DNA from: Carya illinoinensis
Taxonomy: Eukaryota; Streptophyta; Magnoliopsida; Fagales; Juglandaceae
Length of the DNA: 64,000 nt
Assembly (NCBI RefSeq): GCF_018687715.1
Contig: NC_056755.1
Coordinates: forward strand, 12,722,501-12,786,500
Reading direction: 5' to 3'
Positions within the stretch are counted from its first letter, which is position 1. The number at the start of each line of letters is the position of its first letter. The position numbers and the translations under genes are program-made. The notes beneath the pieces are model-generated. The model saw only the letters and a program-made list of their open reading frames with translations. It made no database searches and had not been told where the DNA came from. This document shows, piece after piece, positions 23,998-41,356 of this stretch.

Positions 23998-25299
23998 GCA
24001 CTATACTTAGACTAGGTTGAGACCAAAGTCCTCGTTTCCTAAAACAAGGAACAAAAAACCTTACTTTCTCAACAGAGAAAGAAGGACCCAAATTATTCTA
24101 ATTAGCATCTCATCTCTCAACTTTTGTTATTTGTTAGTCTCGACTCTGACTTATTTAAGGAGAATCTTACACTAGGTATATTTCATTGCACAAGTGAATA
24201 AATACATGATGAGATCAGACTAATAGCGTTCTCATTTAATCGGCAAATGTAAATTCAAATTTTAGCTAATATCATATGAATTTATATTTGTCTATTCCAT
24301 TCAAATCCAATCCCTATATTGGATTATCTATTTACTCTCTATATAATAATAAAATATTATTAATTTAATAATTTTTTATTTAATTTATTTTTATCACATT
24401 AATTTTGTAGGTTCTACCAATTAAATGTTAATAATAATTATATTATAATTAAATTAATATTAATATTTATCACATTTATTAAATAATAAATTAATATTAA
24501 TAATTATATTCTAATTAAATTAATAATTAATATTCTGATTAATATTAACTAATTAATTTATTTTTATTACATTTTATATTTAATGATAATAGATCGAACC
24601 AAATTTCTTAATGACAAAACACACCAACATATTTGATTTGAGGAATAAAAAATGAATATTATGGTATTTGGCTAAGTTACTATACACCCACATATTTGGT
24701 AAGTTACGATAATTAATGTCTAAATTTATATAGAAATGTCTAATTTAATGTGAGGATGTTTTAAGTGTTTTGTTAACTAAATTTGGTTAAAATCAATTTT
24801 AGTCAAGCCAATGCAAGTGTTCTAAATTAATAAATCTCGACGATTTTTTTCCAATAAATTTATTTTTAAATTATTTCTCATATCAATTATTTAAATTGAT
24901 AACTAGTTAAAATATATAATTAAAAAAATAAAAAATAACATTTCTCTGCCTAGAAAGAGTTCTCCTTGGCCGTGTTTCCAACCCGACTATGGGAATTGGG
25001 AAAGCTTACTTACAAGCTGACAAACAAAAAGACAACTGATTGTTTACTTTATATATAGGATATGGATGAGTCCAATGTCAGTGACTATTTATTGGGTATC
25101 CCTTATCCAAAAAGGTTTGCCTACGTGGCAAATTATTGCTGCATGAACCATTCAAGTTAGGCGGTAAAACTCAAAAGAGAATTGTTCTTCAATCTGCCTT
25201 TGATCTGTTGAAGTATTCCCGAGTGCCGGTCCAATGCTTGGCAAGCACATGTTTTCCATTTTCGGGCAAAAAGTAAAGATAATTAGTTACCGAAAGTGT

Positions 25300-25620
25300 A
25301 CCGATAATATTCTTATTTTATTAAATAAGATAGGATATATTTATTATTATTAAATAATAAAAAAATATATTACATCTTACTTAATATAATAAAAATGATA
25401 TAATAATATGATGTATAGAATTTTTTATAATAAAATGATAAATTAATCGTTAAAATATTTTATATACTATACTATTATTCTATTTTCATCTCATTAAATA
25501 AGATATGATATATTTATTATTATTATATGATTATTTATTATATATTTTTTTATCATCTAATAATAATAAATATATCATATCTTATATAATAAGATAAAAA
25601 TAAAATAAGAGTGTAATATA
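25300..25620. repeat. AT-rich foldback pair (MITE-like)
   Basis: Two hairpins lie side by side. In the second (about 25490-25590) aagatatgatatatttatta is the inverted copy of taataaatatatcatatctt, with a short loop. The first (about 25315-25395) uses a related ttaaataagataggatatat arm. The arms of both are similar, so the unit may be a duplicated MITE. Confidence 0.5.
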
Positions 25621-26824
25621 TAGTATTATCATTTCAAGTTTAAGGTGTAAGATTTTCTTGTAATATTTTTCTAATTAGATAGCGGCCTGACCCAAGACAC
25701 CATTACCAAAGGTCCAACAGTGGACAACAAAATCAAAGGCATTGACCGATCGATCGATCATGGACAAAAACAATTCGATTCCGTTGCTATTCTTGAATAA
25801 AAGAATTTGTATTTAGGTTGGGGTTTGAATTTTAAAAAGTTTGTTTTGGTTTTGACTTTAAACATGTTCTAGATGAAGGATATCTTTAGATTTTAAAGAA
25901 CCAAATTAAAATTTCTTCCCGATTCTATCTATCCAAACATATAATTAAAGTTCAATAAAATTGGATCTTCATTTGGAGAATTGGAAAGTAAGCCATCAAG
26001 TTATTAGACTGGTTATTAGACTTTTAGCCGAGAAATGTTATTATAAAACCTCTGCATCACACATGACTATCTACTTAGTATAATTTAATTTATAAATTTT
26101 AAATTTTAAAATTTATGTTTTAAATTAAATTATGTGTGGTATAGAAACGCCTTATAAATTCATAAATTATATATATAATTTCTCAACTATATATATAAAG
26201 TACTGAAATTAATTGAACCCCATGCAGTTTGATATACATAAGTTACAATGTATCTTAACAGTGTTGCAATAATGCAGCATTCTTCTTGACTTTATTATTA
26301 GGGAATATGGAAAAAATAAAATAAAATAAAATATTTTTTTTTCTTGACTTATTAATTACTTGAAGATTGTAGGATTTACGAGTGTACTGTAATCAATAAA
26401 GTAGCCAACCAGCTTATTTCACAGAAATTGATGTAATGCAAGACATATTTTATAATTAAGTACTACTCTGTTATAATTAGAGTGGTGCTACTCTATCGCT
26501 CAGAGTGCACCGTTCAAGCTGACCGTTAGGTAGTTTTTTTTTTCTTTTTTTCTTTCACATTTTTTAATATATTTAAATATTTTAAAAAATTAAAAATACA
26601 CCAATATACTTAAAATTACTTCTTTAATTATTAAATAAAAAAATAAAAATAAAATTGTGACCAACAATCACTTTGAGGGGGCAAGGGTAGAGGACATAGT
26701 AGTGTTTTCCTTATAATTAATCTATACATGATATGAAAGGATAATGGCCCTTAATTATATTATGAAAAAGTAATATTCCCTATAAACCTACTATTGTTGC
26801 TAATGGTATGCACTTTTTTGCAAT

Positions 26825-26975
26825 ATCTCATACAAAAATTTTATGCATATATTTTTATGTACTTCTTTCGTATTTTATTAATATGATTGGCTGTATTATT
26901 TTTTTAATATAAAATAATTTTTTTAACCAATTATATCAATAAAATGTATAAAAAATACGTAAAAATAACTGTAAC
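26825..26975. mobile_element. Foldback MITE, copy 1
   Basis: Arms around ttaatatgattggctgtatt and its imperfect complement aaccaattatatcaataaaa enclose an AT-rich centre. The arrangement matches the element at 30235-30362. Confidence 0.5.
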
Positions 26976-27798
26976 ACTATCCACCATAAACTAGCTATAT
27001 TTAAGATCATTTGTAATGTCATTTTGAAATACTTGACCAATTAACTTCTCAGCTCATGTATGATATTTAGTTTCAATATATATGTCGTGATCATTTTGAA
27101 TTTTTATTGACTTTCCATATTCCACTTCAATTAAATAGTCTATAATTCATCATTAAAAATTGAATGCTTTCTATTTTAAAGTCTAAACCAATATTAGAGC
27201 TCTTAGTGTAAATTATCATCAAGAAACTCCCGAGCCTTTCATCCATCTAGACCTCAAAATAATATGAAATTAACTGATCACTTGGTATGATACCAATTGT
27301 CTAACGGAGTAACCAGCTATTGACTCTAAGATATATTATATGCTTTTTAATGGGCTCATGAAATGAACTTGTAACGTGCCATTTCATCATATTAAATATG
27401 CAGTTATGAAAAATAGACCGATCGAGTCTATAATATTTAATGTTAGTCGTAAGTGAATTTTACTTGAACATTTGATATTATATATATCTCAAAATTTAAA
27501 TTAATATTATTTTTAATAAAATTTATTTTTTAATTAATTACATTAAATTAATAGTTAATAAGTACTTGTAACAAAATTTTTCCTACCATATCCACAAAAA
27601 AAAACTATACATAATATACATATATATAGTGATGTGATCTTTCAGTTTCTTTTCAGCCTCAAAATCTTCAGACGTGGCTTCTGCTACCTCCTTCTGTCAG
27701 AACAAAACAGGAGAAAAACTGGTAATAATCGTAAGAGGAGGGACCCATAAACATTTACTATTTTATATGACATCCACAGATACAAGCATCCAAGAAGG

Positions 27799-27807
27799 CT
27801 ATAAAAG
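27799..27807 (+). promoter_or_regulatory. TATA box of the peroxidase gene
   Basis: ctataaaag lies about 70 bases before the peroxidase ATG at 27873, the usual arrangement for a plant TATA box with a short leader. Confidence 0.6.
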
Positions 27808-27872
27808 GTTCAATACAGAGTCATTATATCGAACCATTCTATGCACACCAACCTACTATTACTGCATAAATA

Positions 27873-29611
<1,739 letters not shown>

Positions 29612-31318
29612 TTAGCTAGCTAGCTTGACAATTCAAATAAATTAATACTAGATGTCTACAAGTTTGATGTTCTTAACTTCTTGGTTTTGGTAGGAGTCTA
29701 ATGGAATTAAACTTAATAGGATTTCTAAAACGAAAAAACAAAAACATAACATATTAACATCCCTATGTAATAGGATTTCTACATTATTTTGTTTCATTTA
29801 AATAGCTTTCCATTAAAAAGATTGATTTCGTAAGCATATGTAGTTATTCTCTCAATGGTGAGAAAATTAAGGGTACGTAGGTTTACGACTTGTAAAAAAA
29901 AAAAAAATTACAAATTAAAAATTGAAGAGATAATAAGGAAATAGGGGGACCATCCAAAGCATCTTTGGATGTTTCACATAATTCTACTGCCAACTTGTAA
30001 GGAACTTTGAAATCAGACTTTAACGTACTTTCAAGAGGCAGAGAAGCCAAACATATAGCGGTGGTCCATTTTTTGTCCCCTATAGAATGTCGAATTATTG
30101 AGGCAAATGAGCGAAGACAATGACGTTGAGATTAAGAGGGTTGTTTTGTCTTTTATTCAATTGTTTTTGGGCTGGACCAATATGTACATGTTTGCTTAAC
30201 CGATGAACTAATATGCATAACAAAAAGAGTAATGCTACATACAGTCACTTTTGCGTATTCTTTGTGCACTTCACTGATATGATTGGCTGGATTATTTTTT
30301 TTTTTAATATCCAACCAATCATATCACTGAAATGCACAAAAAAGTACTGCACATAAAATTTTTATAACAAAAAGAGTTTGGAAAATTTCAAGACGTGGGG
30401 TTCTATTCTGATTTGATGGCATTTGCACAACCATTATTCATAAAAGGAAATGGGAAAAGCAAAGAGCACCCACCCAAAGCAAATGGCTCTTTAATTAACA
30501 CTATTATGACATGACAACAACGTTTATTACAGGGCTCGGGAAAACATAATATTCCTAATGCACACATCCAGGGGGGAATTCATTCCAATCAGAGTCGATA
30601 GATATGGTCGGCACTTATAAAAAGTATAGAGATACGATGACATGAAATTTTTAACCTTATATATAAAAACAAACGATGTCAATGCGTTTCGCACCATATT
30701 CATGGTCGTTTAAAAAAACAGGAGTTCAAAAAGTAAAAGTAGATTTGAACCATGAACCACCCCCCCGCCCCAAAAACATGATTCCATTTACTCCATATTG
30801 CAATACTGCATATCTGAATAAAAGCTACCACCAGCTTGTCCAGACTCTTGATATCCACGTGTAACGCAATGTCTTCGCTCGGATATAGATCATACAACGG
30901 AGCTTTTAGTTCTCCAAACCAAGAAAATACACTCTCGTGACATAACAGATAAATCCCATGATCCCTCTTTGCAGAGAAGATTTACTAAAGTTTATTACTT
31001 GAACACCACCAGAAATGGTACATCATTGACCAGTACTGTCGCATTATCAGAAATGAACGGTAACCATTGGGCAAAACATTTGGAAGTTAAGGCTTATGAT
31101 GCACAGCACAATTGATTGAAAAAAAGAAAATCCTCATAAAAAAAAATCCAGATCCTCAACTCTATAAAAGCAAACAAAACTTCAAACGTAATTCACATTA
31201 GGAGCAACAAGACGTCCAATGACATCTTGCAATCTACGAACACTCGTATTAACCTCAGCTATCTATCATCCAGACAAGACTAAATCAACAAAAATATCAA
31301 ATATTTCACCTTAGTGAT
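29612..31318. other. Intergenic region, peroxidase to eS6-like locus
   Basis: It contains the peroxidase 3' UTR, an A run near 29894-29906, a MITE (30235-30362) and no supported gene. A C run lies at 30761-30766. Confidence 0.45.
30235..30362. mobile_element. Foldback MITE, copy 2
   Basis: gtgcacttcactgatatgat, then tggctggatt, is mirrored by aatatccaaccaatcatatc and actgaaatgcac across a T-rich loop, giving a hairpin of about 35-bp arms. It shares the atatgattggctg core with 26825-26975. Confidence 0.6.
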
Positions 31319-33225
<1,907 letters not shown>

Positions 33226-35747
33226 TTCCGATGGACTCGCCGCTACGGCCGCCGAAACGAAAAAATGCCGCCACTTGCTCTTCCTCCACCGGGGGGTTCC
33301 TGTTGGCGATTTAGGGGTTTGGGCGTGGAGAAGAGACCTCTACATTTACACAAGGGGACTCTTGGATGTTTTTCGGTAGAGCGGTAATATCTGTGAGTGA
33401 ATCTGCTACCGTACACTTGGATACAGTAAATCATAATAGTCGGTGGGCTTTTTAGATGATGAACCGGTTGCGTAATCATATACATCGCTTTTTTTTGGGC
33501 TTTGGGTGTTATTTGCTAAAATGGACACTATTAGGCCGCCATTTCAATTAAGCGTCCTACAAAGAAGATACGTTGCGAGTTAGTTTGGGCCCTTCGGCCC
33601 GATCTCAATTTATTAACAAAAATTATTTTCATCATCCTTACACTAAGTATCACATATGATTTTTTTTCTTATTAAATATGTGGTGTATGTATAACAAATA
33701 GAAGAATTCAATTAGTTTAAAAAATAAAATAAAAAAATATGGTTTGTGAGATAACGAGTAATAAAACTCATTTATTAATAGAGTGTAGTTTGAATTCCAT
33801 CATTTGGTATATATCAGCTTTCTAAATCATATCACTGTTATAGTATAATTCTAACTTACAATTTGATGTGATATATTTTAATAATGCTAGATACTGTTAT
33901 GAATTATGTAAGCGTCACGCACTTTTTTTTAAAAATAGTATAGTCCATTGTTTAAAAAATTAAAATTTTTATATGGATATCATATTTATGGAGTAACTTG
34001 CATACTCTATGACTGTAAATATCATTTATCATATTCAAACGAATCTTCATTTAAATGACAAACAATAAAATCACTTAAAATATGTGTTACACGTAGAGGT
34101 GATTAGATACAATAAAATCTAAGATAAAAAAATATTAAAAGTATTGAGTATATTAATTAATGATTATGTGTTATATAAGCGTAAAGCTATGAATATATTT
34201 ATAAAAATAATTTATCAAACATGAATATGACCCTCCCTTCTACAACACCTTCATATAATATTACAAAGTGAGTTATGAATTTATGACTACCAACAACCAC
34301 ATTATTGGAAGGTGATCGAAGATAAAAAAGAGAAATAATATTTGAAGTTTTAGAATGTATAAATTTTATACACTCTATATGAAAAATTATTTTATTAATA
34401 ATAAATTTTATTTTAAAATAAATATACGAAATTTGTATATCTTAAAATTATATTGAGCTATAGCATTCGTCAATCGAAAATGCAAATGCCATAAATGTGT
34501 ACGTAGCATTCTTCCTAATGTATCTATACGCTTATAGCCAAGGGCTCACATGGATATGAGGAATCAGGCCGGGCAGAGGCATGGCATGGCATGATCCTTT
34601 TGGTTTGAAGATGTCATCATTGATAACATCGATCATGCATGGTTGATCATGTGAACAGGTCAAAGATGTCATCATCTGCTGCTCTTTCGGTCTTTTTTTT
34701 ATTTTTTTTCATAGAGTTTTAATAATAATAATAATAATAATAATAAGACATCTCCAACAAGGGATACTACAAAGTCATGACGTACATGGGAATTAAATTA
34801 GGCCAGCCATTCAGCATACTCCAAACGGCAACTAAAAACAGTGTGTACATGAAATATTTTATATCCGATCGAGTCTGAAATCAATCGACACTCGACAGAT
34901 AACATGCATTAATTAAACACTTCATGTACCTTTGACGATTTCATATTCTCGTGCCTATCTTTGAAGCATGCTAGCTCATATACCCGATCACATTTAGAGA
35001 GTTAAAAAAGAATGGTCTGTTACTTAATATTAAACTATTTTATCTCATTTTATTTAATTATTATATATATTTCTTTAAATTTTTATATAAAATATAATAA
35101 ATAATTCAATTTTTTTTAATTTTGAAATAAAATTAATATTAAAAAATTATATAATAATAATATTTTATTCAACTTTCAACAAAATATCTCATTTTATCTT
35201 ATTTGAAATGTATAACTAATTAACGGTAAATCAATATATATATCCTCTTATGTCTATTGCGTATATATAAATAATATGTACTTTACATTAATTTATTTTA
35301 AATAAAGTATATCATTAAAAAATTAAATTTTTTACATAAGTTTCATATTTATTATTTTTTTTTAAAAATCAACCGTCAACACTATGACTCACCATTTGAA
35401 GAATAATAAATTAATAATGATAGGCATATTACCCTCTTACCACTTTTTTGAAGTAAAAAAAATTATATCAAGAAAAAAAAAATTTGAAGTAAATTATATC
35501 AAGAAATTGAATTTATTATTATTGATCTAATTAAAAGACTTGTTTTTATAATTATCACCAAGACAAATTTTTAAATGATCAATATATTTATCTTGTCTTT
35601 ATCTCTATATATGTAATTTATATATAAATAAAAACTTATATATGTTTCATATTTAATTAATTGAAAATAATAAATATATAATTCTTAAAGCTTCTTACTA
35701 TCTCATTCTCCTTTTATCATTTTCAATCAAACAAACATATACAGCAC
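33226..35747. other. AT-rich intergenic region
   Basis: The first 100 bases are the presumed leader and promoter of the eS6-like copy. Beyond that the sequence is very AT-rich with no gene. A (TAA)n run lies at 34719-34745. About 35025-35210 resembles a decayed copy of the MITE at 35748. Confidence 0.5.
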
Positions 35748-35957
35748 GCCCGGATTGGTTACACAAAATCAAAAAACTCATCTCATCTCATCTCAACTCA
35801 TCATTACAATTTTTTCAATTCCCCATACAAAATATAATAAATAACTTTACTTTTTCAAATCTCAATACAAAATTAATATTACAAAATTATATTATAACAA
35901 TATTTTATTCATTACTATTTAAAATATCTCATCTCATCTGTGTAACCAAACGGGGCC
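35748..35957. mobile_element. MITE, about 210 bp, TIR ttggttacac
   Basis: The ends gcccggattggttacac and gtgtaaccaaacggggcc are inverted copies. The interior has subterminal catctcatctcatctcaact and atctcatctcatctg runs, also inverted relative to tgagatgag. A target duplication could not be fixed. The shape is that of a short non-autonomous DNA transposon. Confidence 0.7.
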
Positions 35958-36005
35958 CTAGGTGGTTGACTTATGAAACTGCTAATTAAAACTGATGACT
36001 AGAAG

Positions 36006-36008
<3 letters not shown>

Positions 36009-36050
<42 letters not shown>
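36009..36050. repeat. (AT)n microsatellite
   Basis: A pure AT run of about 40 bases in the spacer between two MITEs. Confidence 0.95.
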
Positions 36051-36055
<5 letters not shown>

Positions 36056-36109
36056 AAAAGGATAAACCAAATCATTAATATATTATTATGAAAAAGAAAG
36101 TGCCATTGA

Positions 36110-36442
36110 CTCCGTTTGGTTGTTGGAGTACACTAAGATCAATTCAGTTCGGTATAATTTTAAGTTAAGTTTAATATCTAAACATACAACTCTCAAATTA
36201 CTAAAATCATCTCAATTCAAAACCTTCTTACTCGTGCATAGGACCCATAATTTTTTTCGACTTAATACATCTTTATACTCAGGACCTACAATATTTTTAT
36301 ATTTCCTATAAGTAAATTTAAACTATCGTAACATCTAAATATATCTTAAGTAAGTCCCACAAAAATCATTTCATCATCTCAACTCACTATTAATACTAAA
36401 TAACGTAACTTATCTCAACTTAACTCAACATCTAAACGCAGC
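36110..36442. mobile_element. MITE-like element with imperfect TIRs
   Basis: ctccgtttggttgttggag at the left pairs imperfectly with ctcaacatctaaacgcagc at the right. The interior is AT-rich with repeated atctaaac and ctcaact motifs and has no coding content. Confidence 0.5.
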
Positions 36443-36780
36443 CTAAAACTCAAAGCAACAAGTTATATATGTTGATCATTAAACATAAATAACAGATAAT
36501 TTAAAGTAGTTACAAAATGTTAAAAAGCAAGATACCATGGATATATAACAGCTACTTGATGCGCGCTCTTGATTACACATGAGAGATCAGAACAAGGCAG
36601 CTAGCGGCCAGCTTCCATGGACATAGGCAATCAACGATTCAACTGTCAACATCACCCACTAAACATGAAAAAATGTTGATTCCCCTAGCTAGCTATTTAG
36701 TTTGCATGCAAACATGCAGGCCGCCAAAGTTCACTGAAAAGAGCTTATATAAAGGCATTCTTTTCATGTTCAAGGAGCAC

Positions 36781-39293
36781 TCACAATGCACAGACAAAAT
36801 CGCCACTTGTCTCCATGTCGTCTGTGTCATCATCATCTGCTTCTATCTCGTCAAAAATATCCATGCTGTTGCCTCCACCAAGAATATTATTATTCCCACC
36901 AAGTTTGGGTCCCTCACCTGGTTTCCTAGCCTCTTTAATTATGGACAGTATTTCTTCATTACTTTGGGACGAAATGTCACCATTTTCCGAGCCACATAAT
37001 TCAGCTAATTCATTCTCGACTGCCAAGTCCTTCAAGAACCAGGGATGCTTCTTAATTTCTGGGATGCTTATTCTCTACATGACATTAACATGCATGCAAC
37101 TTAAATCAATCACAAGGTGTCAAAGCTAATTAAAATTGGAGTACTTTGAAACGAAGTTTGTAGCGTTTCTAATTCATGCATGCATGATACATACCTTTTC
37201 TGGGTTGGCTACAAAGATTCGAGATAAAAGATGTCTGCAATCCTTGGAAATACGAATATAGTCTGGAATTGTATAGTGGACGCTAAGAACCCTCTGCCAT
37301 ATATATTCGCAGTACTTCTTAGCAGAATCTTTTTTATCCTTTTAAAAGCCACACACGACAAGGATATATGCATCTGGAATATGGCCAACTGGTTATACCC
37401 AAAACTAACCTGAAGAGTTTCTCTGAAATTTCTTGGATTTTCTGGATCTTCAAAGGGATAAGACCCAACCAGCATCACATATAGGGTAACCCCACAAGAC
37501 CAAACATCTGCGATCTTTACGATTTTCGGGGACCCAAAAAAAAAAAAAAAAAAAGATTAAAGTACTGATAAGGAAAACCCATAAATTAAGAGACAGAAAG
37601 CTGGAATATATATAAATTACTTTCCCATCATATTCTTTCTTTGACAAGACCTCCGGTGCAATATAAGCCGGTGTTCCTACAGTGGATTTGGGCTGGGAAT
37701 GTAACACAGACGACTGCAAAATGAGGCAGGATATATTATACACGAGAGAATTACTGTTATATCTTTAAAATAAATTTATAAATTGATATGATTTAATATG
37801 ATAAATTATAAAATTATAATAATTAAATTAATATTTTTTATTATATATTAATATTTTATTAAATATTAAAATATGAATGATCAGTAAATTAATTTAACCA
37901 CCTTGGAATAGCCAAAGTCACATATTTTAAGACGTGGTGATAAGCTTCCATCTAGAAGGGTGTTTTCCAGCTTCAGATCTCTATGGCAAATTTCCTGGAA
38001 AAATTAAAAGAGAAATAAAAGGAAATAAATAGATATAAGATCACAAATTATCCGTTTTATGATATTTTTCATATATATATATATATATATGAATTAAGAA
38101 TGACATATACCATCGAATGGCAGTAACTAACTCCAGAAATAAGTTGTTGAAAGAAATATCTTGCCTGCATGCATATACAAACAAACATGAAGAATTAAAT
38201 ATGCTACTTTGATTTTAAAAAAAAATAATTAAAAAAAAAAAAACAAAAAACAAAACAAAACTTTGTCGTTAAAATTTAATATTAAATCATGATCATCAGC
38301 TAGTGGCCGTGAATATCATAAAATCCAACTCGATGAAAAATTTGAACTCCATAAATGTTTGAATAAAAATTCAATGAAAGAGAGTTGCTCATTAAAATTC
38401 GACTCGTTTATACCTTTCGATCGAGTTGTTACCATTACAAATACGAAAATTTAATCGATAGTCTCCTACAAATACAAACAGTGATAATAATTTTGATTTA
38501 CCTCATCCTCGCTGAATCTGCCAGCATTGCATATTCTTTGAAATAGCTCTCCTCCAGCAGCATATTCCATGACTATGGCTAGATGAGATGGTGTTAGCAG
38601 CACCTGCATGCATGCAATCAAAGACACAGACATTCCATTTGGACAAGTACACTTTTGATCTCTACCTCTTTTCATCAGTACTGACACTTGTCATTGCTTT
38701 GTGCAATGACAGGGGACTTAATTAAATCCTATTATCAAAGAATTAATCAGGTCATATTGTGTGTGTATATATATATATATATATATGTATGATTCTACCC
38801 AAAAAGATAAAGTCCATGCAGGAATCTGATTCGTTTGAAGAATTCAGCCTAAGCAGGCGGCATGCATATTATATGCATGCATCATGATCACCAATATCAA
38901 AATAAATAAGTAAACAAATAAAGTTAAAAGAATTATCTTTCTGTGATTGATCGTGATCACGTACGGCCTTGATCTCGACGAAGATTAATTGGAGAGAAAG
39001 CTTTAGCTCATGTTTGATCTGCTAGATCGATCATATATATATATATATATATAACAGCTAGGCATAAAACCAGAACCAAAAAAAAAAAAAAAACACAAAA
39101 AACAAACTGAAAACTAAAGCACAATATATATTAATCTATGTATATCACGAGCAAATTGTTAAAGTGGTCGGGTTTTTTTGAAGTAATTCTCTGTGGTTGG
39201 GAAAGAACTTTTCATTGAACAAGTTACAAGGCATCATCACAAATGAGCAGATCAGATCATGTAGATTTTGATGGAAAAATGGCCGCAATCATG

Positions 39294-39327
<34 letters not shown>

Positions 39328-39676
39328 CTGCATCGATCATGTGTAAAAAAATGATGAGAAATGATATACCTCCTTGAACCTTATTATATTGGGATGCTTC
39401 AAGGACCTGTGATTCACTATCTCCCTCTGCGCGTGTTCATCAATCTGCACCAACTCACAAAAACCCAGATCGATGATCAATATCTATCGAATTACAGCAA
39501 ATACCAGAAGCGAATTAAGTGGGAAGTGAAAGCTTTAAGCTAAAAAAAAGGACCTTGTGACCTCTCTCAATATACTTGACAGCGTAGAGCTGATCAGTAC
39601 TCCATTTATCCCTCACCAGCTTAGCCACCCCAAAGTTTCCTGATCCAATATCCTTCAGTCTCTCATACCGCTCCAT
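36781..39676 (-). CDS. SnRK2.7: SnRK2.7-like protein kinase (SnRK2 subclass II)
   Basis: Nine exons, 39554-39676, 39370-39444, 38502-38603, 38111-38164, 37902-37994, 37621-37713, 37410-37514, 37195-37293 and 36781-37074, join in frame to 345 residues with GT-AG introns at every boundary. SnRK2 kinases phosphorylate transcription factors and channels in osmotic-stress and ABA signalling. Visible features are the loop [10 protein letters not shown], catalytic Lys34 (YAVKYIE), HRDLKLEN (Asp124), DFG (Asp144), an activation loop with Ser155 and Ser159 in [10 protein letters not shown] (positions matching OST1 Ser171/Ser175) and YIAPE. After the SnRK2 box ([13 protein letters not shown]), the acidic tail [16 protein letters not shown] ends GDFVCAL, as in Arabidopsis SnRK2.7. 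Nine exons are typical of SnRK2 genes. No lesions were seen. Confidence 0.95.
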
Positions 39677-39726
39677 TTTTTCTTCAAAAAGCTGTAAAAT
39701 CTAAGAACTATTTCTACGTATGAATA

Positions 39727-39769
<43 letters not shown>

Positions 39770-40598
39770 TTGTTTGCTTCGAGCATCTCCATGGTTTTCT
39801 ATTCCCCGCGGCCTGCCCCCTGTGGAAAGTCTTCGGAAGCGAGGACAAGGATGAGTGGAAAGTACACGTGGGTTAATTCAAGATGAATCAATTTTTAAAA
39901 CAATAAATTAAAAAAAATGATAGTTACAATTTGTTATACAAAATACAGTATAATAATTTTTTAAAAAATAAATAAATACAAAATTTATATAAAAAATTTA
40001 TTTTTAATAATAAATTTTATTCTTTTTAAAATAACTATACTTGCGTAGTTTACCATTATATAACTTATCATTACTCATTAACTAAACAAAAATGTAACCA
40101 ATCACACATATGCTACTAATCTCTATTAACGTCTGCCAAAACAGGTTTTATTGCTTTAGAAGAGAGCAACGTGTCCACATATATGGGGTCTTCTAGTAAT
40201 GATCATCATGATATAACTTTAGATGATCAGGAATGCTGCTATTGGTCGTATTTTTAATGTTTAGTCCTTTTTATTGTTTTTTAACGTGTTATTAAATGGT
40301 TAAAAAATAGATAAGTGTTATCTTAAAAATTAGGTGGAAGTTTTTGCACATTAAATTTATACTAAAATATTAATGTAGGTCATTATCTTGAAAGTAATGG
40401 TTAATTATAGAATTGGTGATAGCTGGTATCGATCCAAGGACCAAGGAAATCGAAATGTTTATCCACTAGTGGAAACGTGTATCACCATGCATGGATTTAT
40501 ATTTCAATATTAGGGCAGGAGAAGTAGTTCGAATTAGAATCCAAAAAGTAAATGAGTAATGCCGTTAGTTTTTTGGCTGCATATATATAAATAAATAA

Positions 40599-40636
<38 letters not shown>

Positions 40637-41341
40637 GTGCGTGTGTGTGATCATATCATATGTGGATAGAAAAAGGTAAGCATATATAGCCATTACTTTT
40701 CATTTATTTTTTTACCTCTAATTATTAAGCTTTCGACCTTTTGAATATAGAAGATCTTAGGATGAATTTTACATTAAAAAAAAAAAAAATCTATATGCTC
40801 CAGTTCAACATCATCGAGAGGGTCTTATCTCATTTTAACATCCAAATATCACTCTAAAATAAATATTTTTTAATTTTCAATCTTAATTTTGTATCTAATT
40901 AATCATTTAGAGTACTGCTATATTCACAAAGAAATTACACAAAATAATTCTACAAATTAATAACTTATCTTCATTTGATTTTTTAGATTTATTTTACAAA
41001 ATTTTATAAAATACTATTCACTACTATTCATAAATAATTTTATTATTATTTATAAATTTTTCATTTCATCTCATTCCATAAAAATAGAAGTGATTTTTTC
41101 TGCCGTTAAGAAAACTAGACATGGTTTCAAGTGGGGCTACTTGACTAAGTTGACTTGCCTGCAATTCTGATTAGCCCGCAGGCTAAAGGTCCATTGACGC
41201 AGGCGGGCTGGGTAGATTTTATTACAAAGCTTACATGAGGGAGAGTTCTTGCATAATTTTATTCAACTCAATCGGTATGTACCTGTCTGCCCAAATGATA
41301 TATGTGTGTGTGTATATATATACATACACAACGTACTAGTC
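39677..41341. other. SnRK2.7-like promoter region and spacer
   Basis: A (TC)19 run (39730-39767) lies 54 bases upstream of the SnRK2 start codon, so the transcript leader probably carries a GA repeat on its coding strand. (AT)n runs occur at 40600-40635. Nothing coding was recognised. Confidence 0.5.
39730..39767. repeat. (TC)19 microsatellite in the SnRK2 leader
   Basis: A pure TC run just upstream of the SnRK2 ATG. Read on the gene's strand it is (GA)n, a motif common in plant promoters and leaders. Confidence 0.95.
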
Positions 41342-41356
41342 AGAGACAAGTTACAA

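Larger units (their letters stand above)
23998..27790. other. AT-rich spacer with foldbacks
   Basis: Very AT-rich DNA with no recognisable gene on either strand. It holds simple (TAAT)-like runs at 24400-24560 and the foldback and MITE-like elements listed separately. A quadruplicated cgat (gaccgatcgatcgatcatgg) lies near 25746-25762. Confidence 0.5.
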
